Assembly: GCF_035582795.1 (NCBI RefSeq)
Contig: NC_134370.1
Location: 52,811,501-52,875,500 of the forward strand
Length of the DNA: 64,000 nucleotides
Origin: Mycteria americana
Lineage: Eukaryota; Chordata; Aves; Ciconiiformes; Ciconiidae
Reading direction: 5' to 3'
The notes beneath the pieces are model-generated. The model had not been told where the DNA came from, searched no databases, and saw only the letters and a program-made list of their open reading frames with translations. Positions 53,101 through 64,000 of this stretch are shown here, piece after piece. Every line of letters begins with the position of its first letter. Within the stretch, counting starts at the first letter, position 1. A program made the translations under genes and the position numbers.

Positions 53101-54749
53101 AAAAACAAGAAAACCCAAAAAATTCCAGAATCAAAAGGACCTGAATTCATAATATGCACCATCAGACCCAGCCAAACCAAGGAAAGTGTATTTGCTGCCA
53201 ATGAGGTCTCCAGTACATCACAATGCTCCTGGTCTTTTGCTGTATTTTCTACCATATAAAACACAAAAATCTACCTCCTAGTGCTCTATCTAGTGTCAAA
53301 TATTTGAAAGTTACTGAAAACTAGCCAAGATTCCCTTTTTGTTGTTAAGCGGTTATTCAGAAATGAGAGCACCTTACTTTATGCTGGTGTGTGTATTTTT
53401 GAGAAACTTGTAGTAGTGCTGAGCTAAAATGTCATTTTATTTTAAAACTTGAAAATGCATTTTTTATTTTCCCAGTCCGAAGATACCTTATGCTTTTCAC
53501 TTCCTTTTATCAGCAACCACGATTGTGATGCAACAGGATACAGAAACTATGTCTTAGCCCATTTGCCTTGCTAAGATACAGCTGTACAGTAGGTAAGTAC
53601 CTTGATGAAAGTTTAGATGGGCATTGGTTCAGCTATGCTATTTCCATAGTTCATTTTAAAAAAAGAAAAAGGAAAAAAGAATAAAGAAAATTGTTCAAGT
53701 CAGTGTGGTTTGATTTGAATATTCTGTTGGTCCCAAACTGAACAGGCAGTGCAGAGAGCTTAACAACTTGGAGAAAGTGACGACAGAACGCCTCCGAGAT
53801 TCCGTGCCACCTTGCAATAAAATGTTACCCAGTGTAAATAGGTTTCCTCGTGATTTAGGTTATTTACTTAAGGCATCTTGTTTAGATTTTTTTCTCAGAA
53901 TTGTATCTAGTAGGAAACAAACAAACAAACAAGTTGATCAACCTCACAGAGATTTTTGCCATAGGAAGGTGGTTTTGGAGCATCTTCAGCATGAAGTGAA
54001 AAGATGGCTTGCTACCAAAAGCAGAGGGCAGCTTGAAGAAAGACAAGACTCCTGTTTGGACGCTCCCCAATGTAGGTATATAATCAGGAAAACAAACAAT
54101 GGAAGAGTCTGGTACTACATTCCAGTACGGGTTTGGTTTTTGTATTGTTTGTTTGTTTTTTATTTTTTCCCCAGTGTGTGAAAGAACCTAACAAAAAGCT
54201 TCTGAGTGCAAATATATTTACAGAGTAAGGCTGCGGTTAGGGTGTGTCTTCATTGTAATTATTGTGTAACATAAATATCCATCCCTGAGAAAGGAGAAGG
54301 GGGACACAATCCAACACAGTTGATTTGTAAGTGTATGTATGCTCATGTTGTGCAATCCGGTCTTACAAAACTACTTTGACACCTGAGGTGAATTAAGTGG
54401 GGTTTTTTTCTTTTTTTTAGATTTTTCTCATTTTTTTATAAAGAATAATCAAGAGGATCTGTAAATGGTTGCAAAATGTGTGAAATATTGAGACAGCAGG
54501 AGTCACTAAGTGGAACATGTAAGTCTGTCTGTCCATGAGGTTAGAATAGCCACTTGTGTGGTTGGGTAAAGAAAATTTGACTGGAAATTGCAGTGGGAGG
54601 CAGCTATTTACTGATTTTTTTTTTTTTTTAAAAAGGGGGGGTGGGGAACCGAGGAGGGGAAGTGACAGAGTTTTTTAAATGTGTGCAACACAAACAAAAC
54701 TCCACATTAGATATTAGAGGCAAAGTGCTGACGTCCAGTGCAGGTAGGT

Positions 54750-55042
54750 CTATGGGGAACTGGCAGGGCTAATCGTCGGACTTGAGGCATCTGAGCGGCT
54801 GTAGTCACTGACAGAGCCTGTTCTTGAGCTGCTTCCACTTCGCCTCTTGAGCATGCTTGGGTGGAAATTGGCATGGCGACGGGCATGCTTTGTCAGATGG
54901 TCACTGCGCATGAAGCGTTTCTCACAGAGAGGACAGCTGAACTTCTTTTCTCCAGTGTGAGTGCGGTAATGGCGGGCCAGCTCATCGGAGCGAGCAAACT
55001 TCTTGTTACATCCTTGCCAGTTGCATTCAAAAGGCCGTTCAC
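54750..55042 (-). CDS. KLF13: KLF13 terminal coding exon: zinc fingers 2 and 3 and tail
   Basis: Reading the minus strand from the acceptor (GCTTCCTGCAG), two bases complete a split Gly codon of the finger linker. There are then 96 codons and TAG (54752-54750). ERPF starts zinc finger 2 (C-x4-C, then x12-H-x3-H), then the HTGEKKF linker, zinc finger 3 (C-x2-C type, ending HARRH), and the tail [20 protein letters not shown]. The tail is specific to KLF13; KLF9 ends differently. KLF13 is a nuclear Sp/KLF factor that binds GC/CACCC boxes, with roles in T-cell RANTES expression and heart development. Finger 1 and the activation/repression region are on exon 1, beyond 64,000. All zinc ligands in this exon are intact. 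Confidence 0.96.
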
Positions 55043-55348
55043 CTGCAGGAAGCAAACATGGCGTGATTAGAAGGAATAGCAATGTCTTCCATGGCTTTTT
55101 GTACGCAGAAGTTAGGATAAAAAGGTTGGGAGCAAGGTAGATGCCGCTTGGCACTAATTGGATGGAGAAGGTGTTACTCTCTGCCAGAGAGGAGGCCACT
55201 GTGGTATTCCAACCCATTAAAAAGTACTGTAAATCAAACAAGTGATACCTTATTTGATAACTGGATCTTCAGGGATGCTGGGCTCCTGATCCTTTCATGG
55301 ATGTCACTTTTCGTATCTCTTGTAGCCTGCTGGACTTTACTTCTGGAC

Positions 55349-55404
55349 TTTGACAATATTTGCTCTATAGAGCTCATATTTGACAATATGAGCTCTATAG
55401 AATA
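55349..55404. repeat. 30-bp imperfect tandem with internal palindrome
   Basis: TTTGACAATAT recurs 30 bases apart (55349 and 55379), each time followed by a GCTCTATAG core. The first copy contains the perfect 12-bp palindrome GCTCTATAGAGC (55362-55373). Confidence 0.88.
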
Positions 55405-56019
55405 TTCACTTATTCCTCCAAGCTGTCCCTGTCTGTCTGACTCAACGTTGAAGTTCAGAGGGTGAGATGAAATCTCTCTCTTCAGCTATTTAAAAACAAT
55501 TATGGTGAAAATGCAAAATGGCAATTTTGAGGCACTGGATGTGAGGCTCTCGCCTTGTATTTCTCCACAGCCATGCCTATGTTTTCTGCATTTGCTACAA
55601 GGTACTACAGTTTCTCTTGTTCACGGCCTTAGGTCTCATTTAGAAGTGAGGCAGGGAGCACTGTATTTCAACTAGGTAAATGTGCCACATGGAAGGTAGC
55701 AGCCTTCTATCAATAGCTAACCTAAAAAGCCATGACCTGTTACGCTTAAGGTAGGACCAGTGAGCTCAAAGAAATAGCAGTCTGGTGACCTGCTGCAGTT
55801 CTCAACAGATCTCAGACATGGAAACATCTCTTACAGGGCCAGGTGCCCGTGCCATTGCACGGCTGTGCTGGAGATCTGCATCTGGGCACTGTGGTAGATG
55901 TGCAGCCTGAGAAGCTTGAGCACCGGAGGCGAGCACAGGTCACAGACAGAAGTAGCGTTGTTGGGTAGATGGGTATCTGGAATATATTCCCACCTTCATC
56001 ACTGATGTGCTGCATAGCC

Positions 56020-56095
56020 TTGGGCGACCTGTACTATTTGTTTCCATCCTTAGTTTCTCCGGTTGTTAAAAATGAAAACATCAAATCATGAAATG
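56020..56095 (+). mobile_element. Possible MIR scrap
   Basis: CATAGCCTTGGGCGACCTGT and TTAGTTTCTCC with GTTAAAAATGAAAAC resemble the MIR core region, but the match is short and gapped. Confidence 0.35.
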
Positions 56096-57799
56096 AGCTG
56101 TCTACTACTTCCGTATATTGGTTTGGTTCTTACTGTCACTGAGTCTGAACATCACATACTCTTTATTTGTTACTAATCTAGAACATCTTATTCTTTTGTG
56201 AATACACGGACTTCGCATTTTTTGTAGTTGTAATTTTTATAACTTCCTACTTGCACTAATCTTAATCTTTCTAATGCTGAATAGCCAGTTCAAGAGGCCC
56301 AGAGAGCTATAAAAATTCTGTGCAAAATAAGAAACAAAAGTTCTCTACACACTACACCAAATAGGAAATAAATAAATAAATTAGCCTCCTGGAGAAATTC
56401 AATACACCTTAATTAAAATTGTCTGATAGCAAAATTGACCCCAGCCAGCCTTCAATCTAAGCAGCCAATAATCTGTTTTAAATTCACGGATTTGGCCATA
56501 AGATTTATCTCCAGGATCTACTTAGGAGGCTCCTGCTCAGAAAAAGAGATTTGTAGGTTCTCTTTCCCTCTGTTTATGAAGCCTCCAAGATACTTCAGCC
56601 AAATCTCAAATAGTATCTCAATGAACAGACAGACAATTCTTTTTTTAAATAGGATTTTTTTTGAGAACATGGAGAAAGCAAGTGTCCCTGATGTTTCCTT
56701 GATTATTTAGGAGAAAGACCAAGGCTCATTAGACCAATTGTTCTCTAGCACATTTTGTGGATTTCATTAGTTACACCTGCAACTACAATGCATAATGCAA
56801 TGGTTGTATCTGTACACAAGGGAGATTTTCATATGGAGAACCATGAACACCACCTCCTAAGCGATCTGCAAAAGGCAGCTAAGACGAACAGGACTGCTTT
56901 CGGTTGGCTTCCCCTGAACTAAAGCCTAAAAAACTTAGGGCCCCACAAACTTTTTTAAGAATAAAAACACCACCAACTTGTTTAATGGATATAGTTTTGT
57001 TGCTTTAAAAACCCCATGCAAATCCATTCAATGTCCTCCTCAGCCTTCTCCTGCAAACTGTCAGGGACTCGTCTCTCAGTCTGCTGACAGAAATGTGAAG
57101 CAAATGGGAAACAAATATATTTTGACTGTGTTTGTCATGTATCCAGTCATCTGTTGTTAGGTACGCTCCTGCCTGTGGTGGGACGTGCCAGTCATCCCTG
57201 TTGTGTGACCAGATTCACTAGCCTTCTCCCTAGGTTTTGGTCATACAACAGATATACTTCTATGAGGACTTTGGGACCCTGGGGAAGAAGGGCAATGAGA
57301 CATGATCTGACAGCTGGATCTGGCCTGCAGAATTGAAGTTTTTCATCCCTGAGCTATGGCATCTTTTTTTGGTAAGGCAATGGCCTTTGGATGTTTCTAT
57401 CACCCAAGTTAATTTTCTCTGTGTTTGTTTTCATTACAAATGGTGTCAGCAAATGCTCTTCACTAGAAGGACTGCCCCATGAAATGACTGCTTTCAGACA
57501 AGGAAGGCAAGAGTTAACATGCAATGTTTTGCTTCTGCTGTTGACAACACCATGAAGCACAAAGAAAATGGTACCTTTTCTGCTGATTAGTTAGCATGAC
57601 ATCAGCTGCTCTTTTCTATGTCTAGCATTTGGTAGCCAGCAGTAGGCACGACGGTCCAGTTCCTAATGAGAGAAGAGGTTCTGGAGCAGGATTGTGTAAG
57701 ATCTGTGTTATCGAGCACTAACAGTCAGGTGATGAAGGTATTGCACAACTTATCTCCCCCTCTCCTCACTGCACATCAGATCTGGATGAGAACATTCAG

Positions 57800-57831
57800 G
57801 TGCCTCAATGCCTGAATTGGCATTGAGGCAC
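57800..57831. other. 32-nt hairpin with perfect 13-bp stem
   Basis: GTGCCTCAATGCC (57800-57812) is the exact reverse complement of 57819-57831, with loop TGAATT. Located in the KLF13 intron; not recognised as a known element. Confidence 0.93.
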
Positions 57832-58888
57832 TCACCTGCCTGATTTGATGTTGCTGATGATAGTAGTGATGATTTGGGTGCTAAGCCAAAGAAAATGTGG
57901 CCTTTCTTCCACTATTTCTCTACTGTCCCCTGCTCTCCTCCTTCCTAGGAACTATTTTTTTCCCCTCAGTCCTCTCTAGTCTTCATTTGATATCTTCTTG
58001 GTAGTTACCTTTAAGTTTCTTGGCCAAGTGGTTTTCCCCTCCGTGCACTCTCAGACAGCTGGCATCACTCTAGTAGTGGTAGTAAGTTCTCTAGAGTGCT
58101 TCCCAGCTTTGTTGAGGTTTAGCAATACCTCCTCAAAGAAAAGCCATATTGTGAGGAAATGCTGGATTACTTGTGTGAAGATACGAGAGTCATTGTTGTT
58201 TGTAAAAAATTAGTACACAGTCTGGAACAAAGTTGCTGTGGGGTATTAATTAAGACAAGACCTAGCTGCTGCTCCAAAACCACATGTGGAAATTCACAGT
58301 CTGTCATCAGTCTCATCTTTCAAACAGAAGGGATGTGGTTTTCTGTGCAGGTAAATTATATAAATGTCCTTTTACTGGAAGTAAAGCAATCAACAGAATG
58401 AGAGATTATATGAATTGATTGCCTAATCTCATTAGGGAACATGCAGCCACAGTACAACTTTCTTGCATAACCAGTAACCCATGGACATGTTGTACTCAAC
58501 AAAGAGCTTTCACCATTAAAGTGGCTGTACACAACGCAATAAAGGTTTTGAGCTCCATCTCAGGCAATGCTGAAGTCAGAATTTTACCTTTATACAATGA
58601 CTGCAGAATTTGATCCTATAAAGTAATGTGGAAATGTTATCAAATATCTTAAATACAGCAGGAAATATGTCAAGCATGTGAATGTGTATATTGAGAGTCT
58701 TAATGCTATGCCTTGGCAGTGGCAGTATTTTTGTGCGTTATGAGCATTACTAGGAGGTCTCAAAGAGAGGGTAAGTCTCCAAAAGATAAAGATGCTTGAA
58801 AATAAAGGAATCAAAAAAGCAGCTCAGGCTTCTTTACTCTTCAGACAGGCAGGCAAGAGATGCCTTTAAAAGATAAGGAATATTGTAA

Positions 58889-58905
58889 TTTTTTTTTTTT
58901 TTTTT
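58889..58905. repeat. Poly(T)17
   Basis: Homopolymer; on the minus (KLF13 sense) strand it reads as an A run. Confidence 0.95.
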
Positions 58906-61314
58906 ACAATTTTAAAGAGGTTTGGATTTCCATGTTCCAAATCCCACTAAACTGTAACCTGTCTAGCTCCTCTGCCAGAGCACATCACATCATATAACTT
59001 GTGTGTAGAGTTACACAAGCTGAAGGAAAAAATCACATTTGAGAATTAAATTCAACTGATCTTAACTGGAAATTACACAAACAAGAACATTTTTGGCTTC
59101 TTCCTGAACTCCACCCAGTTCAAAGAAAAAAAATGTGTGTAAAGCTGCATTAAGAAACTTGCAGTGCTCACTGAGTGAAAGTACATGAGATCTGCAGGTG
59201 CACTGACTTCTGAATTAATTTCAGTAGCACAGACCTAGCTACTCATGCTGCTTATATTGTCTGCCAGAGCAGACCACCAAAGGAACCGTAGAGTTGCCTG
59301 GGCTATAGAAACAGCATTAAAAAAATGCATCTCTCTTCTCTCTTGCTGGAAGGGATTCAGAAGCAACTAGAGCCAGCCTGTTCTTATGGTATTATATAAA
59401 GGTCCTTTGTATTATTCTGTATTTGTCAATCATTATATGTATTGACGCAACTATATGTAGTTATGGGAAACAAAAACTAGGGAGATGGTGGAACCAGATC
59501 TGATGTCTACTGAGCTTGATCTGTACGATACTTTTAGTGCACTCTTTCCAATCCACATATAGTTTTAAGGACTCCTTTCCTAGATAGTGACATTCCTGTA
59601 CAGACCCTGGAGTAATCTGCTTCCTGTTTCACCAATTCGTCTGTATGATATCCAGCATTTGAATAGCAATTAAAAATGATACTAAGTACTGTGTAGGCCT
59701 GAGCATGCTTAAAGAACAACCTACTAATGACTGAAATGCCTAAACAGGTTGAGTCACCTGTGATACCAACCATTTTCAGAATTACAATGCGAAGATTAGG
59801 CAATCGTATCTGAACAATTTGAAATGTGATATCCACTGCCCTACAGATTAGAGTATTATTAAGTCAAACTACGTATTGGGGGCTATTTTTTCAATTTAAC
59901 TCATGTAGTAGCTGTGCACATTATCTTAGCATCTTCAAGCATATGCCAAGGCCATGCAGTAACAAAGAGATTTGTATCCTGGGAATTCCACAAGTGCCTG
60001 CAAAACCAGAAACAGTAAGCCAGAAACAATTTTCTGTGATCTTTAATCTGTTCTGCTGCTTCGCAGAACAGCATTGTATGTTGTTATGAAAACAGACTAG
60101 AAACCTGAACATGCCACTGTGTGCTATTCTTTTATTTCTACATTTTCATATACATAATTAGGGGTATATTTGGAAACACAGATCAGCAGGCTGGGTGGGG
60201 GAGGATGAGGGGCAGACAGCTAAATAGAGATGTGACTGAAGCAGCCTTCCTCCAAGAGAGGAAATGCTATCCTGGGAAAAAACATTCAGCCAAGCAGACT
60301 GTTTCTTGAGACTGGCTGTTATTTAAAAAGAAGAGAAAAGGTCATCCTTCAATAGCACTGATATGTACTTACGAATATTTTCATTTCTGTTATTCTCTTG
60401 TTTATAAACAAGCCCTTTTGCATAGCCAAAACCCAAGTCCTTAACCTTCTGAGTGCAAGAGACAGAATAATGCATAGCTTTGATGTTAGATGGTGGTTTC
60501 TTTATCAAGTATTTAAAAACAGATCAAAAAATTCCAGAGCCGCACAACTCCAAATTCCTATAAACTGAAACCAGTTAGTTTTAAATTAATGATTTTGGGG
60601 GTGACATTTCATAACCAAACAAGCTAAATGCAATCATGTTTTTTGCATCTGCTTTTACGTGTCTGTCCAACAACTTTTGAAGGTCTCTGCTACCTTCAAC
60701 CATATCTAACAGAGGTAGTGAATTCAGCAATATTAAGCTTGACTAGTTCCAGGAAAACGAGGAAGTCTTAGTAGTGTTCTCAGCGAAAAGAAAAGTTATG
60801 GGGTGAATTTGACTGTCACTAGACACCAGAAAATACGGGAGTGTGGTATGAATGCCCAGATCCAAGAAAAGCTTCAGTCAGAGTTCACACGTTATTAGAC
60901 ACTGGGACGTAACACTCCCCCAAGCCCCTAGGACACACAGCAGCAAGGAGCTAGGCTGCATTAGTACCTGCTGACAGAAGCATGCATGTTCCTGCTATTT
61001 CCATTATCTGTGATGTGACCTTTTTTTAGGAACTGGAGTTCTCAGATTTCCAGCAGGCACGGACCCAGGCATCAAGTACAACCTCACTTCAAAGTGTGGG
61101 CTTCTTTATTTTAATCTTGACAAATCCAGTCATTAAATTGGTAAGTTATTGGATCTTATGTTTTCTGCGTGCACAGGAAACTACTACTGGACAGGAGCTG
61201 CAACAGGTACTATAATATCCATTATTTAAATCCTTGGTTTATTTTCTGTACCTTAACATTTTCATGGAGTTATTTAGACATACATGAATATTTCTTGAAA
61301 GGGCAATTTCCAAG

Positions 61315-61342
61315 TGGCAAGTTTACATTGGCAAGTTTACAT
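61315..61342. repeat. Perfect 14-bp tandem duplication
   Basis: TGGCAAGTTTACAT at 61315-61328 and again at 61329-61342. Confidence 0.95.
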
Positions 61343-61659
61343 TTTAAGTGAATGTGTGTTACTGTTTGCTCTGAAAATGGTTGTATTGCTCCATCTGGGA
61401 GCACAGATTACACCATGTGACTTATCTGTATAACCACAGCTAACTAGAACAACTCAAATAGCAAATGACAAACACACATTCAGATACTATAATGATAATG
61501 GCTACAATGCCAGAGAAATGTAAGTAGTGCAAAATTCCTCCCCTAGCCTTAACCACAGTCAGGTCCGCCCAAAAACCAAAATAACTGATTTGGTATGTTC
61601 CATGTAGCTATCTGGTCCTTCTTAAAAATATTACCACTCACTTTCACCGTAATAGAAAC

Positions 61660-61678
61660 TTTTTTTTTTTTTTTTTTT
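61660..61678. repeat. Poly(T)19
   Basis: Homopolymer in the KLF13 intron. Confidence 0.95.
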
Positions 61679-63423
61679 AAACAGAGTACATTCTATCAGT
61701 TATATTCTAGGCCTTTATTTCAAACTTGTTAATAATGTCAGCCAGATCTTAAATCTCTGTTTATAATAATTTTATCTACTTTACTGTATTTTTATCAGCC
61801 ACATTTGCTTCTCTTTTGTCAAGGCAGAATCATCCTACCTTTTTAGGCTTTTTTTTTCCAGGACACTCCAGCACATAATCTTTCTGTTGTCTAAAATATG
61901 CATTCCACGGCTTTACTGAATCCCTTTTCAAACTGGGATGCCCAAGCTGAACTGCTCTGTCTGTGCGAGTTTCTATAGCTTAGCACTTTTAAAATACCCA
62001 TTTTTTTTATCCTGCATTTTTGCACAGTGAATTAAGAATCTGAAATTTGAACCTGTTATCTTTACCAAGTCATTTTCTGCCTACCACATTAACTCCTGTT
62101 TGACTCCTGTTTAGTTCTCACTTTATCTCTGCTGAAGTGCATCACTGTGTGTTCAGGACATTAAGCTCTGTGTTCCACTCCCAGCTAAAGCCTAGTTCCA
62201 GACCACTTCACACAAACAACCAGTAAGTAGCTGAAAGTTATGTTCCAGGATCTGGAAAATTAATCTTAAAGCAAATGGGCTTTAAAATGAAATGGCCATA
62301 AATTTAATAAAAAGAAGTATTGCTACATCCTTTGCTAAGATTTTGAATGAAAATAAAGGCTAGAGCTATGTGGATAACTTATTTTCTGCTCAAGTGAAAA
62401 ATTAAAAAAACTTTGAACTGCAGAAGAATTCAGCAAACCAAGAAGCCCATAGTAATTTTATTTTTGGTTGACCAAAATGTTTTACTACTTTTGGGGTGTT
62501 CTTTTGTAACACTATTTTAATTCCTGTAGCTTTGGGGACATTTTTCAACACAATGACGATGTTAATCTGAAATGAATCAATGAAACACACTATCACAACT
62601 TTTTTGAAATAAAAAAATCAGCCTAAACGATTTGCTGAGTTTAACTGACATACAGTTCTGTTCTTCATAAAAGACTACTTGTCAGTGAACAACTGTTGGC
62701 CAAAAATATAGTTTCTGTAGTTCTCGCTAATAAAGAAATGCAAAGTTACTAATATTGTTCACTAACATTTCTTGGCAGCTTTCCCTCCATGAAGATTAAA
62801 TGCCTGACATTTTTATTGCGTGACTAACTGGAGATTTGATCTTCTAAGGGAACAATTTTATTTGTGTTTTCAACTTCCACTGGACTCCTCGTGTTTATAA
62901 GCACAAGGGATTTTCAAAGACATCCAACAAGGGTAGGCTAACCAGCCAAGTGTAAGAACCATTAAAGTCTATCCTCCCCTTCATAATATTGGAAGAGATT
63001 TTAGATCTATGCTGAGAATGTGACTGAGAATATGCCCTCTAGCATTGCGGTGTGGCCCAAGGAGTCTTAGGTGATTCCCTACAGCATCTTAAGCACAAGA
63101 AACTTATCTTCCCGTGTTATGCTAAGCTGCTTTGGTTTCCTTGTACATTTGTCCTCCTGAGTCATTTTGCAAGCTGTTCGTGAGTGATGCAGCCCTTCAA
63201 AAACACTGTGTCTGTTTTGAATTCTCCCTTCAAAAAGTACAAAGATGCACTACTGGCATGGCAAAGAAGCAACCAACCCAAAGTCCATGCCAGAAAGACC
63301 AAGCATATTTTCCAAACATGTATTTTTATGATCTTCTCCGGACTGATATAGAGTGTTACAGTGCCATGGATACATAGTGAATTGTATTTGGTTTTCTTCT
63401 CTCTATCTACGTTTACGTTGTAG

Positions 63424-63447
63424 TCTCTCTCTCTCTCTCTCTCTCTC
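63424..63447. repeat. (TC)12 microsatellite
   Basis: Twelve perfect TC units; GA on the KLF13 sense strand. Likely length-polymorphic. Confidence 0.95.
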
Positions 63448-64000
63448 CTTTTCTCTGCTAGAGAGTACTCCAAAAATTAGGTGATCCTGCTGGGCAATTG
63501 AGAAATTAAGTTCTTTCCCACCGATTGAAGACCATAAAAAAGTCATTAAAAAACCCTTCATGAATTCCACAGTTTGAAATTCCCATCTGTGTCTGCAGAC
63601 CTGAGCACTGAGAGTCTGACGTTACTTGTTTTACCGCACCCTTGTATGAAGATACATAACACTTGTCATTGCTGATGTTAGGCTTTCTCCTCTGCAGTTT
63701 GTCACGTCCTGGTTTCTGAAGAGTTCACACTTTATCTCTTCTCCCTTCCTTACACAACCCCTCCCTGTCTTCTCTGTTCCTTCCTCTTTTGAAACTACAA
63801 AAAATCGGTTGCACTAGGCCAGGGGCTTGTGAAGCTCTGAAGTCAATTATACCGACCACACCAAAACCGGGCCTGTGTAAACATAGTTACACTTGTGCGT
63901 GTTAAATACGTTAGAAGAGTTTTTCCCTTGAAACACCGTCAGATACAAAATCGCTAAGGTGAGTTTAGCCTTCAAGATTCCTTCCTTTTATGATTTGGTC

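Larger units (their letters stand above)
49490..54749 (-). other. KLF13: Probable KLF13 3' UTR
   Basis: About 5.2 kb between the KLF13 stop codon and a minus-strand AATAAA (49508-49513). It has no coding exon, CR1 or SINE. It contains alternating purine-pyrimidine and TA-rich tracts (49743-49860 and 50030-50166). KLF13 transcripts in mammals are known to carry a long 3' UTR. The 3' end is inferred; minus-strand AATAAA copies also occur at 49410-49415 and near 53435. Confidence 0.55.
55043..64000 (-). other. KLF13: KLF13 intron (3' part)
   Basis: Intron upstream of the last exon, running off the window. It contains a 30-bp imperfect tandem with palindromes (55349-55404), a possible MIR scrap (56020-56095), a 13-bp perfect hairpin (57800-57831), T17 (58889-58905), a 14-bp tandem duplication (61315-61342), T19 (61660-61678), an 11-bp GACTCCTGTTT-type repeat near 62092, and a (TC)12 repeat (63424-63447). 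No exon or RNA gene is seen. Confidence 0.8.

Noticed and set aside
53768-54181. 137-codon plus-strand open frame
   Set aside because: It is antisense to the probable KLF13 3' UTR, with no recognisable features.
55043-55241. Minus-strand N-terminal extension of the KLF13 zinc-finger frame
   Set aside because: The frame is open by chance into the intron; a strong acceptor (CTTCCTGCAG) and the split Gly of the finger linker show the exon starts at 55042.

Overview
The window is vertebrate nuclear DNA and most likely avian. It carries a fairly young 5'-truncated CR1 retrotransposon that ends in the usual ATTCTGTG repeats. It also holds older CR1 and MIR-like scraps, has low repeat density and AT-rich introns, and contains two split genes with GT-AG introns. 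There are no operons, ribosome-binding sites, CRISPR arrays or phage-like blocks. Species cannot be told from the sequence; crocodilians and turtles also carry CR1, but the short distance between the two genes favours a bird.

Positions 1 to about 36,725 (+ strand) hold the 3' two-thirds of OTUD7A (Cezanne-2), an A20-family OTU deubiquitinase. Eight coding exons (587-688, 2215-2342, 3458-3570, 12980-13107, 14975-15124, 22769-22883, 23130-23214, 25171-26601) join without a phase break into 749 codons plus a split first codon. They carry the catalytic Asp and Cys (GDGNC), the catalytic His (QAHF), a basic Ser/Lys-rich linker and the C-terminal A20 zinc finger. The N-terminal exons lie upstream of the window. 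The introns contain a 1.2 kb CR1 (19163-20360), two older CR1 pieces, two MIR-like SINEs, homopolymer runs and a striking 45-nt hairpin. A gene-free stretch follows the stop codon and ends at a good distal poly(A) signal (36702) with a strong G-quadruplex motif about 120 bp beyond it; I read this stretch as a long 3' UTR.

Positions of about 36.7-49.5 kb are the intergenic gap between two convergent genes. It has a small CpG/G-rich patch at 36.8-37.15 kb and a MIR-like SINE near 49 kb, but no recognisable gene.

Positions of about 49.5-64 kb (- strand) hold the 3' end of KLF13: a probable long 3' UTR (about 49490-54749), the last coding exon (54750-55042, zinc fingers 2 and 3 and the serine-rich tail), then intron sequence to the window edge. 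KLF13 exon 1 lies beyond 64,000. In human 15q13.3 these two genes are also convergent neighbours, which supports both calls. The products are not known to act in one pathway: OTUD7A is a cytoplasmic and synaptic deubiquitinase, and KLF13 is a GC-box transcription factor. I found no evidence of an undescribed system; the observations worth checking are structural (hairpins, G4, tandem acceptor, CR1 lesions).
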